A stretch of 64,000 bases of DNA from Sextonia rubra (taxonomy: Eukaryota; Streptophyta; Magnoliopsida; Laurales; Lauraceae), in NCBI GenBank assembly GCA_037013555.1, contig JASUAD010000026.1, positions 6,510,001 through 6,574,000 on the forward strand, in the 5' to 3' direction. Below are positions 22,582-34,391 of the stretch, one piece after another (positions within the stretch are counted from its first letter, which is position 1; each line of letters begins with the position of its first letter). Position numbers and translations under genes: made by a program. Under the pieces are notes generated by a model. That model ran no database searches and was not told where the DNA came from. It worked only from the letters and a program-made list of their open reading frames with translations.

Positions 22582-23256
22582 AGCCAAGACAAGACATATG
22601 CTTTATCAAGCCACTTAATTTCCCACAAAGCAATCATGTCAATCCACTATTCAAAATAAAGTTCATCTACAGTAAAGATTGTGATCTTATCCAGTAGTCT
22701 TGAAGCATCATGAAATTTGTCAGCACATGAAATGAAATGTAAATGCAGTGTAAATTCAGTTGTATTGAAATATAAATTATATTTGTTAAGGCTATAAATA
22801 GTACCAACCAACTCCATGTACACGTAAAAGTTGGAATACCAGTCAAAATCTAGCCTTGCTTCCACCACCAACTCCTCTCTCCTCTCCCTTCTGATTTCGT
22901 ATACCCACATGTTCCCCTTTTGATATCAAAGCTAAGTTGGTATCAAATTTGTAATCAAGTACTTTGGCAATATAAAGTTGTTTTGTGAGTATTTCTTCAC
23001 TTATCTTTGTCATCTTATGCTTTGATTTTGCATAAAGAATTGCTTACTCAGAAGTAAAAGCATCAAAAGTCTTAATACTTAGTTATGTGTTTGTTATTAT
23101 TAATAAATTTTAATCATATTCTGGCTAGAGCGAAGCTAAGGTAGTCATTGTTATCGCCATTGTTAGCCGTGTGAAGGCGTTTTGTTGGTGTCTAAATCCA
23201 CTATTTCGTTAGATCCTCGTGGTGGATTTGCTTAAAATAACTCTATAATACAAATT
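22582..23256 (+). promoter_or_regulatory. Viral intergenic region (copy 3)
   Basis: TATAAATA at 22793-22800. Primer site decayed to TGATATCAAAGCT at 22921-22933. Donor-like GTGAGT near 22986. The leader leads to the movement-protein ATG at 23257. The sequence before the TATA box is the same type as behind ORF2A, joining copy 2 to copy 3 head to tail. Confidence 0.85.
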
Positions 23257-25100
23257 ATGGCTAAACTTATTAAGAAGTTTGTACCTTATTCTTCCTCATC
23301 ATCAAATTCCTTATTTTCTATGCTTATTAAAAATAGTGAAGAAATCAATTATGACGATTTAGATCAAGTTATTTGTGACTATACTATTCTAACCTTAAAT
23401 AAAAATGAAATTTATAAAGTTGGAAGTTTTCAATTAAAATCAAGTTATAAAGTAAAAACTATTAAAAGAACTAAATCCATTACTAGTAATATTCAGCATC
23501 TTCCTTTAATCAAGCCCCATGAAATAAAGGAGTATGTTAAAACATACAATTATATTCATTTTGGATTAGTGTAAGTTGGACTAAAGCCTTTACCAAAACT
23601 TGGACGTAGAACAGAAGCTCTTATCTATGTTCAAGATACAAGTCCTAAAAAATTCAGTGATTCATTACTTGGAATGGTTGAATCAAGTTTGGCTAATGGC
23701 CCTACTTTCTTTAATTGCTTTCTAAATTTCTCTATTTCCCTTACAGATCTAGGTGCACATGAAGCTCTTTCTATTGCTATCCAGACAAAAGGTTTTGATA
23801 TGAATCCTCATAATCAAAATCTTGCTCTCATATATAGAGTTAGAGTTGATTATAAACTCACAAATTCAGTTGTTCCAGGCATGGCCTATTCCAATCAAGC
23901 AAAAGGTATGACTACTTTATTCCAAACTAATTTCAAAAGAAAAGTTAATATTCCAAAACTCATACAGTGGAATGATATTAATCTATCTGGTAAATGGTGC
24001 TTAGAAAACGCCCAACCAGAAAGGTCTTTAGAAAATCAAGATATTAAAACAATTATTGAACATGAAGATGGAAGTGTTGAAATAAATTTCCAAACAGATT
24101 CAACAGATACAACTCCTATAGTTTATCAACCCTCTAGAAAGTTTTATTCTCATCCTCCCTTTGTGGTAAGATCTTCCATAAAAGAACCATCCCGAGTTTC
24201 TTGCTTTACATCTAATGTAGACCTTCGACCTGCAGGACTTGTGTATCCTTCTTATCAAACTGCTCCATCTAATACATAGAATCCTTCAGAATCCAATTTC
24301 AATATAAATGTTATTGAAGGTTTTGAAATTGATAAAAAAATGTTAAAAAAGAATTTAGCTCTCATCCTTTAACAAAATCCTTTTTTAAATAGGTTTCTTA
24401 AGAACATAAAGACATTTTAAAAGAAAAATGGTACAAATATATGTATGATAATCGAAGAAATATTTATTTCTTTGATTGGCTTAAACTAGCCAAAAAGAAA
24501 GCTTATAATACGGAAGATTTATCAATCAATATGATAACAAAATTAAGCTCATCTTGGATTATAGCTTCTACCAGTTCTTCTCCACAAAGAACTAAAGAAT
24601 CTATATATCCTCCATTACATCAAATTTTATATAAAGAAACTTTGGCTGTACCCATAAAAGATGTAGCAAAGATACAAGGAGATAAAGGTAAATTTGAATT
24701 AATTTATAAATCAGACTTAAGTCATGTTTTAGAACAAAATAATTATGCAAACATTAACCTTCATACTATTGGCCAAAAACCAATAGGATTGAAGATAAAG
24801 TTGAAAATATTTTAAAATTTTATGAAGCATCTTCTTCACAAAAGATAATTAAGACACAAACTTTAGGTTTTCAAGGTAAAGCCTCTAAAGATCTAAAGTT
24901 AGAAAAGAAACCTTTAAAATTTTCAGATGAACTAATCAATCAATTATCTCATAGTTTTACAGATATAAAACTTTAAGAAAATAAAGATAAAAAAGTTGAC
25001 AATTCTATAATTGTTTTAGTCTCAATTTCTAAAGCCTCTAGCGTAGATTCAGAATTTTCTGTAGCTGATACTGTAGAAGAAGAGTCTAAAACAAATGAGA
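23257..25100 (+). pseudogene. Movement protein and linker of ORF1 (copy 3)
   Basis: Starts ATG 23257 (MAKLIKKFVPYSSSSSN). The first 105 codons are open and end at 23574 in TAA where other copies have CAA. 23674-24279 continues with the 30K core (FDMNPHNQNLALIYR) and the Pro/Ser-rich SIKEPSRVSCF segment. 24441-24815 covers YDNRRNIYFFDWLKLAKKK and the linker. It is one of the better preserved movement-protein regions. The 30K assignment rests on the IHFGL...LTR...D pattern shared across the copies. Confidence 0.85.
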
Positions 25101-26225
25101 ATCAAAATGATCAAAATAAAGAATCTCTACAAATAAATAAAATATTTAAAAGACAAAAACCAATAGTCACTACAGCAAAAGCAAGAAATTATTTTCCAAG
25201 ACTTACTCTAGTCGATCTTTAACTCAAAGAAGCTATTCTGAATGGCCTTTGATTTGTAAACTCCTCAGTATACTAGTGGAATGTAGATGGACTATCTGAA
25301 TATCAAATCCTACAACTATGCCAATATATGCCTCTACTATCATGGCTGCCCATAATGATCAAAGACATGTAGTAAATGCAGTTGTCCATGGATTTACTAG
25401 ACAATCACATAGTTGGTGGGAAAAATACCTATCTGATACAGAAAGAAATGCTATATTAAATGCAGTAAAAAGATATCCCTCAGGAAATCCTGTTCTTACT
25501 CCTTAAGGCCAAATGATCCCCGATTCCATCTACATGCTTATTACCGATAGAGTTTAACATTTTATTGGTAACTATATGCATGTAGAAGAAAAAATAAAAA
25601 CACAATTAATCAATTTATCTTGCCCAACATTATTAGATTTTTGTTGGTATAAAGATGATTTCTTATCAAAACTTTATACAATCGATGCAAGCAATTCAGA
25701 ATTTTGGAAAGAAAAATTTATATCTGGTCTTCCTAAATTTTTTGCAGAAAAAGTAAGCGAAGAGTTAAAATCAAAAAATTATGGAAATTTAAATTATGGA
25801 CTTTATACATATAGTGACCTCATTCGAAAGATAAATAAAGTTGGATTTTCATTATGCAATGAAGTCAAACTTAAACGACAAATTGAAAATCAAAAAAGAA
25901 TTAGCCAATATGAACTTGGTGATTTTTGTTATCAATCTGGCATGGAATCATTAATTAGTCCTTCTAGCCATAATAAAAAGAAAAACTTAAAAAGAAACCA
26001 TCAAAAAAGAAAATCTAAACATTTTTCAACTCCACAATATTATATTCCCTCAAAAAAATATCAAAAAAATCTTTTGAAAAAAATCCATATAAAGAATCAA
26101 AGAAATCTTATACAAAAGATAATCCATCTACTTCTTATCCTAAGAAAAAGGAAATACAATGTTATAATTACAAAGAAAAAGGACATATAGCTTCTGACTG
26201 CCCAAAAATAAAAGTAAAAATGGAA
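25101..26225 (+). pseudogene. Capsid region with zinc knuckle (copy 3)
   Basis: Capsid-like part of ORF1. Near 25318 lies ASTIMAAHNDQRHVVNAVV followed by GFTRQSHSWWEKYLSD. 25576-26190 is open for 204 codons and contains FCWYKDDFLSKLY, a basic tract (KKKNLKRNHQKRKSKHF) and a run into the zinc knuckle. The knuckle at 26160-26201 reads CYNYKEKGHIASDC, with the second Cys replaced by Tyr. A one-base shift lies near 26060. Confidence 0.82.
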
Positions 26226-27391
26226 AAAGAAATCAAAACTATCCTAAAAGGATCCTCAGTGTCAGAGTCATCCAGTTCCTCTGATACAGATTTTTCTTTC
26301 TCTCATTCTTCAGATATATGACATGTAAAATATTTGACAGTGAAATCCAGTATGAATTTGCTTCTTCTTCCTCTTTATCTTCAAACGTACTTTCTGCTTC
26401 AGAAGAACTGGTGCTAGAAATGTTTAAAGATTTCAAATTTGAAGAATTAAAATATAAATATTTTGAAAAAGTACAGAATATAAATAAGGGAAATGAAAAG
26501 GCAAATGCTTCTACATCAAATAATATATCTGACTTACTTGAACAATTTAGCATTAAAACTGTATTAGATAGATTAAGAGAGCAGCAAGCTCCTCCTCATC
26601 TTTCAAATCAAGATCTTTATAAAGAAATTAATAATAAAAAACAAGAAATAATAAAATTAAAACAAGACTTAATTGAACTTCAAGAACTCAAACAACGTGT
26701 TGAGAATTTTGAATTTCACACACTCAAAAATTATCAAGAAAATAATGATAATAAATTAGAACATCAAGAAGAATTTGGTGAAAATGTAAATGGTTTAATA
26801 AATTCCTTAACAAGAAAATCTACTTAAAAAAGGAAAACTCAAGCAACAATTAAGATCAAAGACTTCTCTATTAAAGTACTCATCTTACTAGATAGTGGCG
26901 CAGATGTTAATTTAATAAAAGAAAGATTAATCCCAACAAAATCTTATGAAAAAATCAATAATAAACTTAATGTAGCTACTGCTAGCAAAAACCTACATAT
27001 TAAATACAAATTAAGTAATGTTTATATCTATAAAAATGGAACATGATAAAGACTAATTTCCTTCTAGGAAAGGATTTAAACAATGATGTTATCCTTGGAA
27101 ACCTTTTTCTACAAATTTTATAGCCTTTTCAAATTAACTCATTAGGTCTAAAAACTATTTTAGACAGTAAAGAATTAATCTTTGATTTTGGTGAATTAAC
27201 TCATATTCAACATATCATTAGTATTCAGATAAAGTGTAAACAAGAATAAGGTGTTCAAAAAACAATCAAACATCTAGTTCCAAATAAAATGGATCTTATT
27301 AATTGTCTATTTGATGTCTTCATGTTTTCTACATTTTGATCCTACATCCATATTTTGGTACCTTCAAATTCTACTTGGAGGACAGATATAA
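26226..27391 (+). pseudogene. Coiled coil, protease and reverse transcriptase stub (copy 3)
   Basis: A Ser-rich stretch, then a coiled-coil region open at 26318-26827 (LEMFKDFKFEELKYK, LKQDLIELQELKQRV). The protease active site DSGADVN at 26891-26911 is intact as a motif. From about 27225 the sequence matches only a short part of reverse transcriptase, from the region equivalent to NKVPEQEQGV (here KCKQE, then GVQKTIK) to SKFDLKSGFW (here STF, stop). It lacks the PFGLKNAP and YIDD motifs and RNase H. The frame then ends at TAA 27389-27391, at a +1 shift shared by all class B copies. Confidence 0.85.
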
Positions 27392-27484
27392 AATTATTTT
27401 TCTTTTCCCAAAGAAAATAAAAATTCAGATTATTGATAATTCTCATTCAGACCTATCTACCTTTAGGAAGTATCCCTTCTCATT

Positions 27485-28660
27485 ATGACATCAAGTACGA
27501 GCAAAAGCAAAGCTCCTATTCAAGATTCAAGCTCTTCCTTCATACCTACATCCCAACAAATATCAATTTTCTTCTTTAATCCAAGATTATGTGTCACTTC
27601 ACAAGAACTTATCAATGCCCATTAGAGTGCCATTCTCTCTAATAAATGAAAAAACACTAGAAAAACCCTATCCAAAATTGCTAACCATATCATGGACTTA
27701 GAAAGCCAAATCCTTATGTGCCATAACATCCATCAAAGAGCACTGTTATCTACCTATGCTGATGAAAAAACATCCAAAATTCACCTCCTGGTAAAGGTTC
27801 CACAGCCCTTCCAGATGAGATAGCTTCAAGAATTAGAGAAAAAACTATTTTTTATCATATCAATGAGCGATTAATGCTCAAAGCTCAATATATAAACTTG
27901 GCAACTAGCTTTCCCAAATTGTTTCTGCCATCATATGAAGTTGATATCTCATATATCGAACAAGGATTACTCCAAAAATTTTCTTTATGCAGGGATGATT
28001 TTGAAATGATACAGCAACTCCCTGCAATCGTGTGTCATGCCCTTCGCAGCCTTGGAGTTACTAAAAGACAACTTTTCATAATGATTTCATCAAGTTTGGG
28101 TGAAAGATTAGAAATCTGGTTTTATCAACCTTATTAATTATGGTCCATCATGAATTATGAAGAAGAAGATTTAATCTGCAAAAAATTCATCTCTACCTTA
28201 AATGATTACGAGCATCTCCCTGTTAGTTATTCAGCTCAATGGTATGAATCTCATGAAGTCACTACAATGGAATACAACTTAGAACATCTCAAAAATTATG
28301 ATACAGCTTTTGATTAATATAAAGATTTCTCAATCTAAAAGGACATCTTGAATTTGCAAATATATACAAATATGTCTGGTGTGATGGTCGACCAGTTGTT
28401 TGCATTGCTGTTGATCTTGCTAAGCAAACTCCAGTGATACAGAATCCTTCTAAATCCGGACATGCCAAGTTTAATCAAATTCTCAATGCCTATGAAGATA
28501 TCTCTTTTGACATTTCAGATAAAACTCGTGAAGAATTAATTTAGCTAGTCCATGGAGAATTCGAAAATGAAAATGAAGGTTGGAATGACATTTGTCATAT
28601 TTTTTACTCTATTATGAAGTTCTCCACCAGCTGCAATGGAATTCATCGGGATGGTGATTG
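27485..28660 (+). pseudogene. ORF2B, unknown function (copy 3)
   Basis: Second ORF of class B, unrelated by eye to ORF2A. Start ATG 27485 (MTSSTSKSKAPIQDSSS). An N-terminal Ser-rich part is followed by a helical, Lys-rich region (KTLSKIANHIMDLESQIL), then 27874-28137 with QYINLATSFPKLFLPSYEVD and HALRSLGVTKRQL. The C-terminal part carries the pattern of a Trp/Cys/Asp motif (VWCDGRPVVCIAVD). I know no domain with this pattern. It has nonsense codons near 27630, 28138, 28318 and 28540. An acceptor-like pyrimidine tract with TAG (CAG in other copies) lies about 20 bases before the ATG. Confidence 0.72.
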
Positions 28661-29446
28661 ATCTTATCAAGATTTGATTTATCAAGATTTATTAAGAGTT
28701 TTCTCTATAAAGCATGCAAAGAAAAGATAACAAAAACATTATCATTGCTACCGTATCCATAGCTATGTTATTCTCTATAAACACATCAAAGTTATGTTAA
28801 AAAAGTACTATACAAAGAGCTACTTTGAGAAAGAAAACAAAAGACAATTTTGAAAAATCCAAAAGACAACAAAAATGAACAAGGCTCCATAGACTCCCCT
28901 CTCCACAGTAGACCAACCAGGTACTATGTAAAAGAATAAAGCAACTATGTAGAAGAATAAAGCAACATCCTCCTAGTCAACATGTACAATCATCACAACA
29001 TGAAGACAAACCATCTATACGGCAACCTGTGATCTTATCCAGTAGTAAAATCCCAAAACATCATGCAATATGCTAGCACATAAAATGAAATACAAATACA
29101 GTGTAAATTCAGTTGTAACGAAATGTAAATTATGTTTGCTAAGGCTATAAATAGTACCAGCCTTCTCCATGTACAGGCAAGAGTTGGAATACCAGTCAAA
29201 ATCCAGCCTTGCTTCCACCACCATCTCCTCTCTCCTCTCCCTTCTGTTTTTGTATACCGACCATCTTCCCCATTTGGTATCAAAGCCAACTTGGTATCAA
29301 ATTTGTAATCAAGTACTTTGGCAATATAAAGTTGTTTTGTGAGGATTTCTTCACTTATCTTTGTTATGTTATGCTTCGATTTTGCTTAAGAAATTGCTGA
29401 CTCAGAAGTAAGAACGTCAAACTTCTTAATACTTAGTTCTATGTTA
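28661..29446 (+). mobile_element. Viral intergenic fragment (copy 4): promoter and primer site
   Basis: Continues the tandem after copy 3. Up to 28910 it is the class B 3' region, with ACCAACCAGGTACTATG at 28914. TATAAATAG is at 29145-29153, primer site TGGTATCAAAGCC at 29275-29287, and the donor-like site is mutated to GTGAGG near 29337. It stops at about 29446 in the leader, before any coding sequence, and meets inverted viral sequence. No gene. Confidence 0.88.
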
Positions 29447-29770
29447 GGTATACAAAAGCGGAAGGGAGAGGAGAGAGGAGATGGTGGTGAAAGCAAGGCT
29501 GAATTTTAACTGGTATTCCAACTCTCGCCTGTACATGAGGAAGGCAAGATCTATTTATAGTCATAACCAACATAATTTGCATTTCATTACAACTGAATTT
29601 ACACTGCATTTGAATTTCATTTCATGTGCTGACAAATTTTATGATGCTTCAGTACTGTTGGATAAGATCACAATCTTCACTGTAGATGAACTTTATTCTG
29701 AATAGTGGATTGTAATGATTGCTTTGTGGAAAATTAGGTGGCTTGATAAAGCATATGTCTTATCTTGGCT
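29447..29770 (-). promoter_or_regulatory. Viral promoter fragment downstream of copy 5
   Basis: Minus-strand intergenic sequence after ORF2A with the TATA box at 29552-29559. The fragment ends at GTATACC, a few bases before where the primer site should be. A plus-strand open frame here (29481-29705) is the antisense of the promoter and recurs in other copies. I do not regard it as a gene. Confidence 0.8.
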
Positions 29771-31037
29771 TTATTTTTTTTTCTTTTCTTCGGATAGAGA
29801 TGAATCCTTCATTATCACTTTTTGTCTCATCAGCATCTGTATCTGGTTCAGGGGCAATATTATCAAAAGGATTGCCATCAGCCCAAAGATTATACAACTG
29901 CTCACCAAAGCTTAATGGAGAATTTTTAGATGACCTTTCTTTTAGTATTTGTTCAAAAATTTCCTTCTGAAATTCTTTTTTGAGTTAAAGCAAATCTAAT
30001 GCTGCATAAAGAACAGAAGGAAATGCTGAACAAGAATTCTTATGTTTGTCAATATCACTTGCTGGATGAAGCCTTTCTTTTTCTTTTTCAAGAGTTTTGA
30101 GAACTTCAGAGAATGATTGCTTTATAGCTTGATCGATAGAATATTACTGGAGTATTACAGTATAATCAAGTTGATATCAAAACTTGATATAGATCATTCG
30201 AGATTAAATTGGTGGACTGAAGTCCATTTCTTTATAAAAATTCCATTTTAAGATCCAAGGAATCTCCTGCTTGCAATAAAACTGCATAATAACATAAGGT
30301 TTTGTTACAAGTTGTAGGTGCTGATAAAGGCTTTTTTCTTCTAATTTGAGAAGGGCTTTAAATTTGCAAAATAGAATTCATAAATAGGAAGAAGTGCTTG
30401 AGGAAGGATGTCTTTAGTGGCACCAAAAGGGATCTAGAATTGTGTGAAGAACCATATAGGTATTTTATGGGAGTTTGATTTGAATATGATGAACTAGGAA
30501 TCCTGGAATGATGGGTTTTGATAATAGAGGATGACTTCCCAAGTAGAAATATAAATCATAATAATTGAAAATAAGTTCTGAATCAAGCCTTTGAGGCATA
30601 TGAAGAGGTCGTCCCCATTCTTTTGTGGAGAGAATATGCAGAATCTTGATTTTTGAATATAGGATAGTAATATTGGTTAGTAAAGCATTTAAGTATGAAT
30701 TTTTTGATCCATCTATATGATCAATAGTACAGCTGCCAGTTTTGATCATAATCTGTTTATAGACTTTATAGTCAAGAGGTTGGATAAATAAGTGATCAGG
30801 AGAAAAAAGGGTTTGGATAAGATGTTCAATAGAACTGGTATCAGCATAAGACATGTCATCTAAGGAATAAATTCTCAAGGGTGCTTTTGTGGTAAAATAT
30901 TGGGCTTATGAAGCGTGGGGCTTTCTGGATATAGGGCTTGATGGGCTTTGAAATTGAGGAATATTAGAAGTATGGGTTGCTCCCCATCTCTCAAGATAAT
31001 TACCGCTTGATTTTCTGAATAAAGGTGTAGTGTTCAT
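29771..31037 (-). pseudogene. ORF2A, unknown function (copy 5)
   Basis: Minus-strand ORF from ATG 31037 to TAA 29771. An early break separates the start from 30878-30465, which is open for 137 codons (RIYSLDDMSYADTSSIEHL to FLVHHIQIKLP). After that, stops and shifts accumulate, but the charged C-terminal tail is still visible at 29800-30120. The upstream acceptor-like site is TTTCTCTAG, as in copy 2. Confidence 0.75.
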
Positions 31038-31077
31038 AATGGAAGAAACTTTATTAGTTGGGGACTAGAGAAAGGTT

Positions 31078-33590
31078 CTAATCTGCTGAGGCTTCATTCT
31101 TATGTCCCTGTAAAAACCCATGAGATAAAAAATTAGGAAGAAAATTATTTTTACCTGCAATATACTCAATGTCAATGTCAAATATAGCTAATAAAGCTTG
31201 CCAGCGAGCAAAGATTTGCTTAGCAGCAAGATTTTTTATATCTTTTTCTAAAATTTCTTTAGCATATTTACAATCTATTGTTAATAAAAAAATTTTGTTT
31301 AATAAATCACTTTGGAACTTCATTATGCTATTTACTATGGATAGGATTTCCTTTTTAATAGTTGAATAATCTATTGAGTGGGCGTCCATGTTCTAGAAGT
31401 GAAACGAAGAATTTCTTCTTTTCCAAGGATGTTTCTTTGTAGAAGGATTCCTCCAAAACCTATTTCGGATGCATCTATTTGAACTGTTTTTAATAAATCT
31501 GGATGAGCGATAGTTAAACAAGGTAAATTTTGGACTTATTGTTTAATATTTTGAACAACTTTTGTATGAGCAAGTGACCATTCTTCGGGATTTTTGGTCA
31601 AGCGCATTTGCGAGATTTTTCTTTCTTTAGCAAGATCTTTATAAAAGTCAGAAACATAATTAAAGCATCCAAGAAAATGTTGCAATTGCCCTTTATTAAG
31701 AATTTCATCAGGAAATTGGGAAGCAAACTTAATAACTCTTTGGACAGGAGAAATAGTTCCTTTTTTTATTATAAAGCCAAGAAATTGAATTTCTATTTGA
31801 AAAAGCTTCATTTTCTTTTGGGATAAGAGAAGTCCATTCTTGATAATAACTTTTTAAAAATATTTATATGTTTCCATTGGTTGCAAATAGATTTTGAAAA
31901 CACAAGAATGTCATCTATATAGACGAGTGTAAAAGCTTGATATGGATTAAAAATGTCATTCATTATTCTTTGAAATTCTGAAGGAGCATTTTTTAAATCA
32001 AATGGCATAACATTCTACTTGTAATGACCAAATAGTACTGTAAAAGCAGTTTTATACCTGTCTTCAAGGGTGATTTGAATTTGCCAAAATCCTGATTTAA
32101 GAGCAAATTTGGAAAAAAAAAAAGGCACCAGCTAGACGGTTAATAAGATCAGTTTTATTTAGAATTGGATATCTGATGAACTTAAGACTTTATTTAAAGG
32201 CTTGTAGTTGATAACAAGACGGGGAACACCTCATTCTTGTTCAGGCGCTTTATTTACATAAAACGCTGCACAACTTTAAGGAGATTGTGATTTTTAAATA
32301 AGCTTTTTAGCAAGAAGATCATAGATTTCTTTAATACATAGTTGTACAAGGTCTTTATTCATTTGAATTGGTCGAGCTTTAGTAGGAATTTGAGGTTCAT
32401 CAAAATTATCAATATATGGAAGAGAAACAGTATGATGTTTCCTGTGCCAAAAGGCAGAATGAAGGTTAGAACAGCATTTTGTTTCAAAAGATTCTTGAAA
32501 TTGGATTAAATCTTTTTGGAATTCTAGTTTTTGTAATTCTTTTTCAATTCTTAAAGAATTCATATCTTCTTGAAGATATGCAATTTGTTTTCCTTTATAA
32601 GCAATTTGATTTTGAATGATATTGATATGTTGAATAGGAGTTGATTTATCAAAATCAAATTAATTTTTTATTGTCTTTAATAGTTTTAAGGCCTAATGAA
32701 TCAATTTGAAAAGGCTATAGAATCTGTAGAAAAGGATTTCCAAGGATAACATCATTGTCTAAATCTTTTCTGAGTAGGAAATTAGTCTTTATACATGTTC
32801 CATTTTTGCAAACATGGACGTTATTTAATTTATAATGGATATGGAGTTTATTACTAGCAGCTGCTAGGCTGAGTTTATTTTTGGTTTTTTCATAATATTT
32901 TGTTAGGATTAATCCTTCTCTTATTAAATTAACATCTGCGCCACTATCTAGTAAGCAGAGTGCTTTAATAGAGAAGTCTTTGACCTTAATTATAACTTGA
33001 GTTTTCCATTTTTGAGGTGGATTCTTTGTTAAAGAATTTACAAAACCTTTTTAGTTTTCATCAAATTTTTCTTGATGTTCTAAATTATCATTATTTCTTG
33101 ATAATTTTTTAGTGTGTGAAATTCAAGATTCTCAACACATTGTTTCAGTTCCTGAAGTTTAATTAATTCTTGTTTTAATTATTTTATTTGTTGCATTTGA
33201 TTATTAATTTCTTTATAAAGATCTTGAATTGAAAGATGAGTAGGAGCATGTTGCTCTCTTAATCTATCTAAAATAGTTTTTATACTGAATTATTCAGGTA
33301 AGTCAGATATATTACTTGATGTAGAAGCTTTTCCTTTTTTATTTCCATTGTTTATTTTCTGTATTTTTTCAAAATATTTATTTTTCAATTCTTCATCATT
33401 TAGATCTTTAAACATTTCTAGCGCCATTTCTTCTGGAGCAAAGAGTACATTTAAAAATAAAGAGGAATAAGAAGCAGATTCATACTGGATTTCACTATCA
33501 AATATTTTACAATAACATGTATATGAAGAATAATCTTTATCAGAGAAACTAGATAATTCTGAGGATGAGGATGAGGATTCTTTGATTTCT
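31078..33590 (-). pseudogene. ORF1 protease, reverse transcriptase, RNase H (copy 5)
   Basis: Minus strand. The protease motif DSGAD is intact at 32934-32948. Reverse transcriptase spans about 32600-31800 with FDLKNAPSEFQRIM (Asp for Gly after PF) and catalytic YIDD at 31910-31921. RNase H lies at 31078-31560, including DCKYAKEILEKDIKNL, and ends in TAG at 31078. Upstream is the Ser-rich tract at 33480-33590 and the coiled coil near 33100-33250. Breaks include a shift after the palm near 32010 and a stop near 32300. Confidence 0.88.
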
Positions 33591-34391
33591 TTTTAAGAAG
33601 AAGCAATTTTAGAAGGCTGTAAAATATTTTCAACTTTATCTTCAATTCTATTAGTTTGTTGGCCAATAGTATGAAGGTTACTATTTATATAATTATTTTG
33701 TTCTAAAATATGACTTAAGTCTGATTTGTAAATAAATTCAGATTTACCTTTAGCTCCTTGTATTTTTGCAACATCTTTTATGGGTACAGCTAAAGTTTCT
33801 TTATATATGATTTCATGTAATGGAGGATGTATAGATTCTTCAGTTCTTTGTGGAAAAGAACTAGTAGAAGCTATAATCCCAGATGAGCTTAATTTTGTTA
33901 TCATATTGATGGATAAATCTTCAGTATTATAAGCATTCTTTATGGCTAGTTTAAGCCAATCAAAGAAATAAATATTTCTTGGATTATTGTACTTTTATTT
34001 GTACCAGCTTTCTTTTAAAATGTCATTATGTTCTTGAGAAACCTGTTTAAAAAAGGATTTTGTTAAAGGATGTGGAGCTAAATTTTTTTTAACATTTCTT
34101 TATCAATTTCAAAACATTAAATAACATTTATATTGAAATCGGATTCCGAAGGATGATATGTATTAGATGGAGAAGCTTGATAAGAAGGACACAAGTCTTG
34201 TAGGTCGAAGGTCTACATTAGGTGTAGAGCAAGAAACTCGAGATGGTTCTTTTATGGAAGATCCTACCATAAAGGGAGGATGAGAATAAGACTTTCTAGA
34301 AGGTTGATAAACTGTAGGAGTTGTATCTCTTGAATCTGTTTGAAAATTTATTTCAACACTTCCATTTTCATGTTCAATAATTGTTTTAATA
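33591..34391 (-). pseudogene. ORF1 linker fragment (copy 5)
   Basis: Minus-strand linker from about 34391 to the class A deletion junction at about 33592. Open at 33593-33904 (MITKLSSSGIIAS to NRIEDKVENILQPSKIASS). It joins the Ser-rich region directly, without capsid sequence. The 30K core is missing because the copy is cut at the inversion point near 34391. Confidence 0.82.

Larger units (their letters stand above)
22582..28660 (+). mobile_element. Endogenous pararetrovirus copy 3 (class B)
   Basis: Complete class B unit: promoter, movement protein, capsid region with zinc knuckle, protease, reverse transcriptase stub and ORF2B. It lacks the polymerase active site and all of RNase H and ORF2A. 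It directly follows class A copy 2. Confidence 0.9.
29447..34391 (-). mobile_element. Endogenous pararetrovirus copy 5 (class A, inverted)
   Basis: Minus-strand class A unit cut at both ends by inversion junctions. It begins within the linker (34391), lacks the movement-protein core, and carries protease, reverse transcriptase, RNase H and ORF2A. It ends in the next promoter (29447-29770), with TATAAATA at 29552-29559 on the minus strand, stopping just before the primer site. It has the same capsid deletion as copy 2. Confidence 0.9.
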
